From Rhodocollybia butyracea (lineage: Eukaryota > Basidiomycota > Agaricomycetes > Agaricales > Omphalotaceae), in contig JADNRY010000230.1 in the NCBI GenBank assembly GCA_015501585.1, positions 33,666 through 97,665 of the forward strand: DNA of 64,000 nt, read 5' to 3'. A program made the translations under genes and the position numbers. A model generated the notes under the pieces. The model was not told the DNA's origin, did not search any database, and saw only the letters and a program-made list of their open reading frames with translations. This document shows positions 21,072 to 32,981 of this stretch, piece by piece; positions within the stretch are counted from its first letter, which is position 1; each line of letters starts with the position of its first letter.

Positions 21072-22231
21072 TGGTTTAGGGTTATGAGTATCGTTAGGCG
21101 TTGTGGATTTGGATTTCGCGTTAAGGATTGGGGATTAAGGATCTGGGATGAACTTTGGCGTATTAAGTGGGGTGCCAGGATCCTATACGCAAATATAAAC
21201 TCTTGGGATTACGCAGTTCGGGATATGATGTATCGTTAAATTAAAGCGTAAAGCGTAAAGTGTACCCGTCATTGTAGCATGGATCAGAGTGTCTGTATGA
21301 TACCTATCTTTTCGTACTTGAAAGTACTCAGTCGCGTACATTAGGGATTTTAGCATGAGGCGTCGGGGATTCTTGGTTACACAGAAAAAATGCTCAAGAT
21401 TGTGAGGCTGATTGAGTTGAATGGTCCGCAAAGCTGATGAGTATTGAAGAAGGAACGGGGAAGGACAGGGAATCCCATGGGCATTTTTGGCTGGCAATGC
21501 AACAATAATGTGTACTGGGTACTGACATGCATTAAAGCATAAGTTCAGTTGAGCCTATTCTCAAACTCGCATGGCACTAGAAAGAAGCTATCATACAATG
21601 AGGTAATCAAAGAAAAATAGTTTCTGTACAAATATGTACACTGTTTATTCATATCCTATCCTCTAATAATAATATTTAACACGTCCGCCCAATGAGCATT
21701 AAATAACAGGAAGATAACAAGACAGAGAGACCACACAGCAACAAGCTCTGCCCCTGCCAGTAACGAATCCATGTGGCGACGTGTCTCTCATCGTCCTCAA
21801 GAGGACCACGCATGATCTTGCTTGCTCCCAGAACAACGTCCATGGACAACCATGGCTAGCCACCACATTCCTTCATGCGCTTGTCACTCGTGTTGTCTTC
21901 CATGAGGTGAACTAGAAGCAAAGTTATGCATGCGGTCAAGGAGGGCGAAAGCGAGCTAGAGATAATATAAATTATTAGAGCGTTTTCAAACAAATGAGCG
22001 AAGATCCATACGTAGCGTTCGGCAGTGTTCATCCACTTGGTGAATGGCTTCATTGGCTCACTGCTTTCCTGCAGGGGAAGTAGGTGCTTCAGCATATTGT
22101 TCATGACTGAAGTCCATGCGACAGGTTGGGGGTGGATGACACTCGGGGATGACACTCGGAGCGACGGGCGGAGGGGTGCTCAAAGGATCCATGGTGGTTT
22201 CGAGTATGATGGGTGCAACCTTGTTTATCGG
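21072..22231. other. Spacer, no confident gene
   Basis: The 3' flank of SPT20 is followed by sequence without a recognisable gene. A minus-strand frame 22155-21856 (about 99 aa, PFTKWMNTAERYVWIFAHLFENALIIYIISS) has a GTATGG donor after NTAERY and one hydrophobic segment. It may belong to a small gene or to the decayed nuclease gene next to it. Confidence 0.3.
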
Positions 22232-22755
22232 AATCCAAGAACCACGGCTCTGCTCGGAAGTCTCCTGTATGTAGGAGAGCTCCTTCTTTGCCTTCAATGA
22301 GGTACACGCAGTTAGTCTTGGCTCACATGAAAGATTGAATGAACGTAGGCTACATTAGGGACCCAGGACAATGATTTGCATCGAAAAGAGTAATGATGAC
22401 TTCCTTGCCATCTTCCAATTCCACGCTAGTCGGTGTATTTAACGGAAACACTTTCAGCAAGTCTCTCGCGCCAGCATGCAAGAGTTCTCCATCTGGTCCG
22501 ATGAAAGTGCTCTGCACGATATTCTCCTTCGAAAAAGGCGCACTCTTTGTAGACTTCGTGTCTTAAAAGCATCGTTTTAGCGTCTGCTGAACATCTTATT
22601 ACAGAATGACCGAAAGATTTGGCCTGCAAACCGACGAGTGGAAGAAGGTGAAGAGCAGGATTTTGTGGATATGAGTCTGATGGAATGGCGCTGAATCCAT
22701 CGATCCGAATGGGATAAGGCAGAGCAAAACAGCTGAAGGGTGTTCCAGGAGGCAT
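22232..22755 (-). pseudogene. SNM1/Artemis-like DNA-repair nuclease remnant
   Basis: The minus-strand start MPPGTPFSCFALPYPIRIDGF matches the N-terminus of Artemis/DCLRE1C-like metallo-beta-lactamase nucleases. ADAKTMLLRHEVYKECAFFEGEYRAEH, GELLHAGARDLLKVFPLNTPTSVELEDG, ITLFDANHCPGSLM and YLIEGKEGALLHTGDFRAEPWFLD follow. Where the family has its metal-binding THTHSDH motif, this copy reads LHLLPLVGLQAKSFG, so the catalytic histidines are gone. A frame change lies before GELLHAG. The intron before YLIEG has a good CTAAC branch site but no AG acceptor. After WFLDS the homology stops. The coding potential for an active nuclease is lost. Confidence 0.7.
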
Positions 22756-23035
22756 TACAGCCGTGTGGGCATTGTCGATAACTTGACAACGACTGTGGTC
22801 GTTCAAGTCAAATTGAAGGATGACGACAAAGGATGCGATCAGGTGATTCTTCGCAACCGGATTTTGATTTGTTTGCGAGGACGTTCTTTTGCTGTGTTGG
22901 AGTCCTAGCTAACTGTCACGCGTATATAAAACTATGCACACATCCATCAAAGCGTCTCATATTCTTTATAGAAGACTACTGTTAGAACGAGATGTCCATG
23001 GACATACAATAAGCAATCTCGGAGAATCTTAACAT

Positions 23036-23131
23036 GGCCTGATGGTCTAGGAGTATGATTCGTTGTTAGGGTTTCGTCCATATTGACCATAACTATCGAC
23101 GAGGTCCCGGGTTCAATTCCCGGTCAGGCCC
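23036..23131 (+). tRNA. tRNA-Pro (AGG) with intron
   Basis: Acceptor GGCCTGA pairs with TCAGGCC, with discriminator C as in fungal tRNA-Pro. The A box is TGGTCTAGGAGTATG. The anticodon stem CGTTG pairs with CGACG around loop TTAGGGT (anticodon AGG). An intron of about 24 nt follows position 37. The T arm is CCGGG TTCAATT CCCGG (B box). All arms fold, so it should be functional. Confidence 0.88.
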
Positions 23132-23150
23132 TGAAGGATAGTTGAACACG

Positions 23151-23158
23151 TTTTTTTT
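23151..23158 (+). terminator. RNA polymerase III terminator
   Basis: A run of eight T residues starts 19 nt after the tRNA 3' end, a standard Pol III stop signal. Confidence 0.7.
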
Positions 23159-23545
23159 CGATGCGATATACTTTGCTCAACTCAACGATCCTAAAATTTC
23201 ATGCCCAATGAAGGTTATGTACCGTCACAAATCAACTTTTTGTTCTCTTTATTTCCATCACGACAAGTTAAGATCCTAACGTTTCAGTATCGTGGCTCGT
23301 CATGCCCGCCGAGCTCCTAGGTTTGGTCCTGCCCGCGTATGAAGAGATGTCGCGGTCAGGCGGGCATTTACTGAGCAAGTTTAAGTTGAGCTCCCGGTCT
23401 TGGCTCATGAGATCCGTGGTTATGCCTACGCCCACTTGCAGAAGAGACAGTCATCTCGAAGACCTGAGTTTCAAGATAACTTCGCTTGCTATTTCAGCTA
23501 ATTTACAGTACGAGTAAACAAAGCTCGTTTAATTTCTTTACAACT

Positions 23546-26500
23546 TCAGTCCTTCTTGCCCACAAACTGGTCGAACCATCTGAACACTTCGTAGTGCCAT
23601 TTCAGACTGACACGCACACAGAGCCATTAGATTACGTGTGGAGATTGAGAGGCGACATAAAACACAGACCTATTGCCATGGTTCAGAACCCAATGATTTT
23701 CATCCGGAAAGATGACGAGACGACTGGGCACTCCGAGTCTACAAAGAAACGACGGATTACATTTACGCGTGAACTCATTAGCAAAGGGGAGCGAACGTAC
23801 TGTTGAAGAGCATGGAAAGCACCGATGCCTTCAGTTTCTGGAAGCCGGAAATCCTTCGATCCATGGACTAGAAGTTGAGGAGTACTCCATTTGTGTACAA
23901 AGTTCGAGGGGTTGAACCTGGAATGGTCCACGCTAAGCACGCCATGATCTTCAACTTCAATGGGACTTACTTGTGCAATATTTCCTGGGCCTCCTCATCC
24001 CATGGTCTACGACCAAGTCAGATCTAATTCACTAAACAGAGAAAGACCGCGTACCTTCCACGCCAATCATGGTTGAACTAGAGACAAATTCGTAAATGGA
24101 AGCACAGACGATATCGATTGATTTGACATACGAAGAATAGCTCATCGGTCGAAAATCCGTTGTATTTCGAATCAAAGACCTGGTAAATATGTCAGCCTCA
24201 TCTAACAAGCGAATATCAGAAAATATCGGTATACCCCGTCGTGACAGAATAAAGCCTAGAAAAAGAGTTCGCCCATCAGAACCGCAACCGCAACCTACAA
24301 TAAAACGAGCGTACCTTGAATCCGAAGTTGTACTCCGGGTGGCCTTGAATCCAGCTAGATGACTCGATAAGAGTGATTTATCCACAAGACGAGGAAAGCT
24401 TACTTGATTGCATATCCACCCCAGCTGGCCCCAGCAGCAACAGCTCGGTCTGCATCAACCTAAGGCCAAATAACATCAGGAGATCGCAGCGAGTTGGATA
24501 TACGGGGAACACACCTCGGGATAGTTTTCAAGGACAAACTGCCACCCCTTTTGCAAGTCGACGAAAGGTTTTCCTCCCCAGTCACCAGCGATCGCATCGG
24601 TGAAGGCTAACAAGTAGTAAGTCTCAAGGTAGGCATTGATGATCCATAATAACTCAACTTACCCTGACCGAAGGTAGTACTTCCGGTTGGGTTGATTGCG
24701 ACAGTGAAATAACCTTGCTGAGCGAAAACTAGAAAAAAGCTCATACGTTAGATTGAAAACAAGACTGAATCGGAAGGCGTACCATTCGGGTTCCAACGAT
24801 TGGACCATTGGTCTTCCCAGGCGCCTTGCGGACCTTACCACAGCATGTCAGTTAAAGTCGAAACGACTGAACAATTCCATACCCCATGTATGAGCAACAA
24901 AATCGGATGAGCCTTCTTCTGGCCTTCCTTCCATCCCTTCGGTTTCAATATCCATCCCTGAACATCGATATCATTTGCACCCTTGAACCAGAACTCCTCT
25001 CCCTTGCTCAAGTCCTTCCCTGCTAAATCAGCAGCCGTAAAGTTCGTGACCTGTTCGACTTTTCCGTTGAATTTAGCTGCGCCATTCGCTGTAATTTCAT
25101 CCTGGAGAGCAGTTAGTCCACTGACAAGGAACACGTCGTTGGGAGATGTGAAGGACGATTTGGAAATTAAGATTCTGCCCCAGTATAGAGTTTGAAGACC
25201 TGAAGACGCGCCGTCCTCGACGAGCGCCACTGGGTGATGGTACATGTCGGCTAGTTCAGGGTGTGTAGTTGATTCTGAAGGAGTTGCGGGAATAGGAAGG
25301 ACGTAAACTTTGCCCCTGCCATGGTCGCCAGCAGTGAAGTATATGAACTCCCCTTCCTTAGAAAACTAAGAGACGATATGTTCAGCCATGGTATCGATGG
25401 AAAAGCGGTTTACTTACAGCCAAGGAATCCGGGCTACGATCGTATTTCTGAGTCAAAGTGAACCTCACGTTTTTCTTGAGGTCATAGATCACAATCTTTG
25501 CTCTGAATCGCTGGTGAGTGAAGTGAGCGTAAGATAGGATTGCACATGCCTGTCAGCTTCATAGCCGTCCTTGTCTAGCTCTAGCCAAGCAGCTTTGTCT
25601 CCCTTCGCATTGAGAACAGGGCTATGTGTCGCGCCTTGAGTTCCAGAAGTAAGCTCCTGCGGTTTTCCTCCTGTAATGTCGACAATGTATACCTGTATAT
25701 ATGTCAGAAAATGAATAGCGTGAGATTGGAGTCACCTACATTCTGCCTGGTATGCCATGCTTTCTCCTTCTTCTGAGCAGAGTCCAGTGTGGTATAAATG
25801 ACGGAATTCTTGGACACATCAAAGTCACTAGATTCTGCGAACGGTTCCACAGGTGAACTCTACGAGCTGTACATTAGATGAAGTTACACCAATGATAGAA
25901 TAGAAATCCTACGTGATCAGTTCCGGCTAAGAGGTTGACGAATTCCGAGCCGAATGTCCATTTCAGGTCATGACCTTGAGCAAGCTTAACACTGAAGAGT
26001 GATTGCGACTTTGGTCCCATCCAGTGGTCCCACTGTCTCTCGTATGTGTAATCATATACGAAAGCGGTAGTTCCACGGTTTTCCCAAGCCTCATCATGTT
26101 CTTTAACCAAAGACAGATTACCGTCTGCATAAACTGTGTCGGAAAACACTAGATAACCATCCGTGGAGTACTGGAAGTTGGTGGCTGAGGCTGTAGGGAA
26201 TGAACCAAGTAGAACTGGTGATTCAGTGTTCAAGATTGCTGCGGAACTTTCGGTAGCAGGATGATAGACGACGTCAATCGCGTAAAGGTCCAAAGTCTTG
26301 TTTTCTCCCTCGACAGCGTGTGCAATTGTCTTTGCGTTGAGCCAAAAGGCTTCACCACCTTTAGCAAGCTATACGACGTGTCAGATCGAGATAAGTAAAG
26401 GTAACAAGGTAGTTACAGGTAATTCGAAAGGTTGAACTGTAGATTCCAACGGAGCGATGAATATCGTTTTCTGGTTCCTACAAGCGTGTCAATCAACTGC

Positions 26501-26745
26501 AGGAACAGAAATATACAAAGAAATATGCACTTTTTCTCCTCGAAAGAATATTTGCTGTAGGGAACAAGAACTAGATCTCCGGCATGGTTGGCAACACCTG
26601 CACCGGGACGACCGAGTTCAACGAGATCTTTGGGCGAGAACACGTCGGGGCCTTCTTTGAACTGGAAACTGTTCTGCATCGATGGTTCAGAAGATTGCAG
26701 AGGGACCTGGGAAGTTAATCCCAGCAAAGCGAATGGGAATCGCAT
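23546..26745 (-). CDS. Secreted S9 prolyl-oligopeptidase family peptidase (DPP5-like), one likely frameshift
   Basis: About 19 exons join to roughly 750 residues, from [17 protein letters not shown] (likely signal peptide) to FVGKKD-stop. The beta-propeller half runs through [31 protein letters not shown] and [20 protein letters not shown]. The alpha/beta-hydrolase half holds [24 protein letters not shown], the nucleophile motif GASWGGYA (Ser near 24425), Asp in [10 protein letters not shown] (near 23855) and His in DENHWVL (near 23694). Such enzymes remove X-Ala/His-Ser dipeptides outside the cell. Splicing works everywhere except the 24883/24833 junction at the HGG oxyanion motif. There the exon ends CATGGGG and the phase is one base short. 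The decayed copy near 62930 has the extra base, so a G was lost here or miscalled. The gene is otherwise intact. Confidence 0.75.
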
Positions 26746-27442
26746 GATGATAATTGGTCCGGTTGTGGCCCGTAAGTAAGGTCGAATAATTATGTAATCA
26801 AACTCAACATCTCCCAACTTAAACTTTCCGAAAACCGCCACACACCTTCCTCGTCCAGTGTCAAGAATTCACGCCTTTCTCTAACTTGCAAGTTGCTGGA
26901 AATGAAGACGTGCTTGGATCGTTTACTCTGAACCTAAACAGAACATCAAGCGGAATGGTTGAACAAACAAAAGAGCTCAGATCTTAGAACTCATTACACA
27001 AGGCAGGCGCAGGCATACCGTTCGCAGACTAGACACAACAGTGATGGTGCACGACTCTTCTTCGATCCATATTTTATATGTCATCTTCCTGCATAGACGG
27101 GGAATTCGCTGTCTTGGTCCGCGCGCAAGCCATCTGTTCCTTTTTGTTCAAACTGCTACAAAGCTTGTCGGCACGATGATTGTCACTTTGGCTCCTACAT
27201 TTGAGGACTGTGTATAGAGTCCCAGATAACTTGGTATGATTCATGCTGACCCGATTCACACGTACCTACAAAAATACTCGGCCGAGAAATAGTGCTACAA
27301 TGTGCGATATTATCGATATATCATCCATCACGCTTCGCTGCCTGCTTGCTTCAGTGAGTCCGATGGTAACAGACTACTATGACTATGGCCCAAGCGAAAA
27401 CGAGGTCAGCGAAGGTCAGTGATCTTCAACCTGTGACAGATC
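26746..27442. other. Intergenic region between the S9 peptidase and NLR genes
   Basis: It holds the divergent 5' flanks of both genes. Parts of it (about 26690-27110) are duplicated in decayed form at 57860-58190. No other gene was seen. Confidence 0.5.
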
Positions 27443-28400
27443 CACGGAGAAGTGAGGGCGTTTGTGAAGTTGTATCCCCCAAAATTGAAATAGCTGTAGC
27501 GTGCGACAGAATGAATAGAAGCTCTGCGCTCTCATCTCTCGAGTGCATTACCACCACGACCGAACCACGACGAAGACATGATCTAACAGATCTTCGCTGC
27601 GACCATCGATCATCCCTTGAGCATACAGTATATCTAACCAGTGAACGTCTGAACCGTCTGAACCGTCACCCCAGCTTTGCGCTCGTATTCGATTCTATAC
27701 GTCCTCCAGTACAATGGTCGGCTGCTTCTCGTGGTGGCCTCCTAGAACTAAAAACGTCAAGCAAAGCGAAACAAACCTCGTATGTATACTCTCCCCCTTA
27801 CAATAAAATCATTATCAAAACGATGTTCTACCATCTAGCCAACTTCAAAGGGGGAAGGAGTTACTCCGACCGCTGCGATGTACGCATTGACAGGAGGCGT
27901 AGCAGTTGCGGAAACTTTGGAGAGCCTGACGGAGCTCATCCCGGTGCCAATCGTGTCCGAGTTTGTGTCCTTAATGCTTGTGAAGTAAGTTCTTTTTTAG
28001 GGGATTCACGCGCTGTCTCATGGAGAATAGGAAGCGACTGCTATTGAAGAGGACGTGAAGCATCTTCAACACCGAGTATTTAATCTCGCACTCCTAATCA
28101 TAGACAAGGTCGGCAAAAACGCGTTGAGTGAGCTTCAAAGCAGGGTTGAGGATCTTTAGTATGTCCTCTCAAGCTCTGAGTCTTATTGGAATATGCTAAC
28201 GGCTATTGACAGTATTTTTAATAGTAGCACTATCGTGGATCTGAACAAACTCGAACAGCAGAAAAAATTGTTGCTCATCTTCCGCGATATGAATAAGGAC
28301 ACTGTCAGTAAATGCGTCAAGGTGTTTGAATGCGGCCCTTGAGCAATTTGATGTGTGCTTGCGTCCCTCTCTGCGGTGTAAGTACTGACCTCTTTGCAGT
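27443..28400 (+). pseudogene. Decayed tandem copy of the NLR 5' exons
   Basis: This is a duplicate of 28400-29235: both contain GTGAGGGCGT(T/C)TGTGAAGTTGTATCC, then a MYALTGG-type start (27878), ESL(T/L)ELIPVP, HLQHRVFNLALLI, SYWNML and RDMNKD. In this upstream unit the frame after VEDL hits TAG, and the end reads KVFECGP-stop, so it cannot encode the domain. It sits directly before the intact copy. Confidence 0.7.
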
Positions 28401-28689
28401 AGAAGTGAGGGCGTCTGTGAAGTTGTATCCGCCAAAATCGAAATAGCTGTAGCGTGCTATAATCGGAATGACATAATGAATAGAAAGGACTGCCCTCGTG
28501 CTTTCCTTCTTCCTCCATCTTCGAGTACAATGACTGGCCGTTCTTCGTGGTGGCCTGAAACTAGAATCAAAACCCTGAAGCAAGGCAAAATAAGCCATGT
28601 ATGCATCCTCTCTGCCTTACAATATATTCATTACCAAAAGAATCTAGCCAACTTCAATGGGGGATGTCGGAATTACTCCGACCACTTCA

Positions 28690-31498
28690 ATGTACGCGTT
28701 GAAGGGAGGCGAAGCATTTGCGGTAACTTTGGAGAGCCTGCTGAGCCTCATCCCGGTGCCATTTGTCTCCGAGTTTGTGAAGGTCGCGATCACCGTCCTT
28801 AAAGCTTGTGAGGTACAGTAAGTTCATTTTTACGGATTCGCGCGCTGTCTCATGGAGAATAGGAGGCAACTGCTATTGAAGAGGACGTGGAGCATCTCCA
28901 ACACCGAGTATTTAATCTCGCACTCCTAATCATGGGCAAGGTTGGCGAAAAGCCATCGAGTGAGCTTCAAAGCAGAATTAAGGATCTTCAATTGTATGTC
29001 CTCTCAAACTATGAGTCTTATTGGAATATGCTAACGACTATTGACAGTATTCTTGATAGTATCATCACGGATCTAAACAAACTCAAACAGCAGAACAAAT
29101 TGTTACTCGTCTTCTTCCGTGATATGAATAAGGACGCTGTCAGTAAATGCGTCAATCGCTTGAATGCGGCCCTTGAGCAATTTGGCGTATGCCTGTGTCA
29201 CTCACTGTGGTGTAAGTACTGACCTCTTCGCAGATGTCACATCAGCTACGCACTGAAGAGCTCCTTGGAAAGATCAGGTCAGATCACGCCATCCTGATGG
29301 CTCGAATAGAGGAGGCAGTTATTCGAACCAATCAACCACACAATGCACCATTGATCAAACAAGATATGCCTCCTCCTCACCGGATATTTTACGGACGCCA
29401 GGCTGTAGTTGATAATATTGCCACCCTGCTCGCCAACGAGCGCACATCCCGGGTCTGCATTACTGGAGTGGGAGGGATGGGAAAGACAAGCGTAGCGCTT
29501 GCTGTAATGGAAAGCCCAGCCGTTAATGCCATCTTCCCAAAGAAATATCAGTTTTGGGTCCCTTGCATTGAAGCGACCTCACCTGACCTTTTCCGTCGCA
29601 TTCTTTACACACAGCTTCGGATTACGGCTGACTCGTATGATACCCTCGATTCTCTTATCAACGAACTCGATGTCTCCAAGATCGACGACTTTTACTTCTC
29701 GATAACTTTGAGACCCCATGGTTTTCGGACAATGCCAACCAGAGTGGGATCAACAATATACTTATCCGACTAGCAAAGCTCCCACATGTTGCTCTAATGG
29801 TCACAATGACTTCGGCCTTCCCTCCCTCGGATGAAGTCGACTGGAGAAATATTCCACTCCCTTCCTTGGATCGACTCGCAGCCGCGAAACCTTCACGAGT
29901 TTGTATCCAGGAACGGCTGAAGCACCAAATCTCGATGAGCTGCTGGAGGCTGTTGGATGCATACCAATTGCTATTACTCTCATGGCGGCGAATGGAAAGC
30001 ATTCGCAAGCATCCCCAGACGAACTACTGCAGGAGTGGAGAACAGCTGGCACCAATATGGTCTCTCGTGTGGATCACACGATCAGCCTGTCAGTGAATCG
30101 AGAAATAATCAAATCAAATCCCGAAGCATTCACCCTCCTTGCTGTCCTCTCTATGCTTCCAGCTGGGACAACTGGTAATAACCTGCGTTGGTGGGCACCC
30201 ACCCTGACCTCCCATTCCGCTACTGTTGGAGTTTTGCGCGTGGCTGCACTCCTTGAACAAGGTGATGGCGACTTTGGAACTTCACGTATCTTTGTGCGCC
30301 CCACCATTAAAGCATATATGTCTCAACATAATCGTATATCCACTGAGGTGTATGAACAGGTACACAATTCCTGTTATAAATTTGTTCTCGACCACAAATC
30401 TATCCCTGATGATGCTAAGTTCAAAGACGACCTGGCAGCACTGGCGGCGGAAGAGACAAACATTCAGAATATCTTGATGCAGGTGGATGTACAGGGTTTA
30501 CGTCCAGATGCTCTTAATGCTCTCATCGCCTTTAGCTTCTATCAACTCTGCACAAAGACTAGCACTGTGATAGCCTTGCATGCTTTGGACATTGCACAAG
30601 CCACTGACAACACCGACGCGCCGCTGAAGCTTGCCTAACCCTGGGGAAAATACTCTTCAGACTCGATCATTATGATGAGGCCTGTCCACATTTTGAGAAT
30701 GCCCATCGCCTCTTCAAAACTTTACCTGATGGACCAGATCACTGGCATATGGGTGAATGTCTGATGTGGGTAGCAGAAACATGGATGTATACGCGCATGA
30801 GATTCTCTGATGAAATTCATCTCCTGGTGCTGGAGGCACAAGCAGAGCTCTCTCATGATCCAAGCCAAAAGTATTATGTTGCGCGTGGTTTGCTCGGACT
30901 TGGGGACTTTCTTCACTGGTCAAGAGATCCGTATGAGGCTCTTAAAGTGCTTTATCCTGCAAAATCCATCTTCGAGGAGCGGGAATGTCAAGCAAGCACC
31001 TCCGAATGCCTTCTTTCAATGGCCCGTGTACATGTCGACCTCCAAGATCACCCGCAAGCTCTTAATCTGGCTAGGCTGGGTCTGGCAAAAGCTGAAACGA
31101 CCAGCGATGATAGGCTCATCCATGACGCTATGATAGTCTTGATACACTCTCTCATCATCCTATCATATCATGATGAAGCACTCGACATCGTCGGGAAATG
31201 GCTTCCCCATGTCCAGGCTGGGGGGAGCCCACTTACTATCGGTCAGATTTTGGAGCTACTTGGTTATAACTATGTGGCAAAGATGGACCTGCGGAAAGCT
31301 CAAGTTGCTTTCGAGGGAGCAAGGGTACAATATTCCATGGAATCTACAAGGTTGGGGAGAAAGAGCAAGCAAAGATGTTCAGCCAACCTTACTAAACTGA
31401 ACAAAGGTCAGACTATTACTGTTCTCTCCGATTTAAAAGTATGGCCAAGCACAAATAAATCAGGTAGTGAAGTGCCTCAAACGCAACGCCGTTACTAG
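28690..31498 (+). pseudogene. NLR-like receptor: 4-helix domain, NB-ARC, TPR; frameshifted
   Basis: Exons 28690-28812, 28863-29186 and 29234 onward. The N-terminal MYALKGGEAFAVTLESLL, HLQHRVFNLALLI and LLLVFFRDMNKDAVSKCVNRL resemble the MLKL/HeLo-like four-helix domain of Agaricomycete NLRs. Then come RIFYGRQAVVDNIATLL, the P-loop GVGGMGKTS, Walker B RLLLLDNFETPW, GCIPIAITLMA and, from about 30480, a TPR region (HWHMGECLMWVAETW, AQAELSHDPSQKYYVARGL). Fungal NLRs of this build are thought to act in non-self recognition and cell death. Three single-base losses break the frame: near 29678 (AAGGAT to AAGAT), near 29885 and near 30620. The intact copy at 60.0-61.1 kb confirms the last one. They could be real or sequencing errors. 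No stop lies within the remaining blocks. Confidence 0.7.
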
Positions 31499-31877
31499 TT
31501 AGTACAGTTCGTATTTTATATTGATATTCACATGAAATGTAAGCGAAGCGTTTATTTCCCACCTCTAGCAAAATCGTACCGCAGGAAATGCCCCAAAAGA
31601 GACTGGGGCACCCGCCAGTTGCAGCCAGTTGCCCGCCTATATGCTGGCGATGTCATTTTAACTACGTAACCCATAATCCATAATCCATACCGGCACGATA
31701 GGGCACGATACGCCGCCCCATACTTTAGCCTAATAGCTGTATATATTTGGTATTGTATTTCGAATATCGTTTCCGCCCTTTTCCGCCCCATCAGTCCGTT
31801 ATTGCTTCTTATCACATCGAAGGCTATCGCTCACATCCCCCGGCCGCAGTCGTGTCATCTTTCTGTCACACTTTACC
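31499..31877. other. Intergenic, nothing found
   Basis: The NLR 3' flank and the NNRE 5' flank. No repeat or gene was recognised. Confidence 0.4.
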
Positions 31878-32981
31878 ATGTCGCTGAGATACCTAACTGC
31901 AAAACTGGCTCAACAAGTGCGACACCAGCCTATCATACGCTGAGATGGACTTATACATGCATGCTTTAGATTGACGACGAACTCATAAACGAAGCCGGGG
32001 CTTTCAGTATTGATCAGGTATGTGTCCCAGGCTCGACTCGCCTTTGCTGCACATTAACAGTGCAATCCCAAATATCAGCTCATGGAGCTTGCTGGTCTAG
32101 CAATCGCCCAAGCTCTTGCTCGTGTCTATAACAAGGACGAGTACCCTAACGTTCTCGTATGCTGTGGTCCCGGAAATCAAGGTACATCTATCTGGATCCT
32201 TAATCTCCAGTTTCGATTATTTAATTCGTCTCCAAAGGGGGAGATGGTCTAGTAGCTGCCCGTCACTTGGGTTCGTCATCTGTTATATAGCCATTCACGC
32301 ACTCTAATCATGCAACTTAGCCATGTTCGGCTACAATCCCGTAATCTTCATGCCCAAGGTACATTTCAACGCTTTGAGTTTTGATGTTTTTGTTGATTTT
32401 ACTGCTCAAGGGATTCAAAGACGTTTACAACTTCGAGGTACGTATGTGTTCAAGTGGTCCAATTGATAGCGTACTATACATTTTCTTCGCAGAGACTCAA
32501 AACTCAATGCGACAACATGAATATCAAAATGATTCCGCCTTCTAATGATACCTCTCTTCTTCAAGATTCACTATCCTCTGTAGAGGTGATTCTAGATACC
32601 ATTTCTGGACTCGTTTCCGAACCTATCCAGGCCCCTTTTGACTCTGCCTTGCCTCTCCTGACCAATTCTGGCCTTCATATCGTTTCAGTAGACGTTCCTT
32701 TTGGCTGGGACGTCGAAGAAGGAAATGTTGAAGGTGTCGGTCTTGAACCTGACGTTCTTGTTAGCTTGATTGCTCCGAAACTCGGTGTGCGTTCGTTCCG
32801 TGGTCGCCATTTTGTTGCGGGACGCTTCATTCCAAAGTAGGTTCGCGATTTCAGTAAATTCAGTGCCTGTCCTAACCGCGCATACAGGTCTTTGGAAGAG
32901 AAATTTGGGCTGAACCTCCCAGAATATCCCGATTCTGATCAAATTGTCGAGTTGGCCATGGAAGAGGAGGCTCATCGTTGA
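31878..32981 (+). CDS. NNR1: NAD(P)H-hydrate epimerase (YjeF_N domain)
   Basis: Exons 31878-31916, 31970-32017, 32079-32181, 32238-32270, 32321-32358, 32411-32437, 32493-32836 and 32888-32981 join in phase to 241 residues, the usual size for the single-domain enzyme. Visible motifs: IDDELINEAGAFSIDQLMELAGLAIAQAL, VCCGPGNQGGDGLVAARHL (nucleotide-binding glycine loop), VEVILDTISG, VSVDVPFGWDVE and LEPDVLVSLIAPK. The enzyme epimerises R- to S-NAD(P)HX so that the partner dehydratase can repair the damaged cofactor. All splice sites are canonical. It stands alone, with no operon-like partner. Confidence 0.9.

Noticed and set aside
27379..28047. 222-aa plus-strand frame before the NLR
   Set aside because: It runs through the 5' non-coding part and the wrong frame of the decayed domain copy; the MYALTGG frame is the homologous one.
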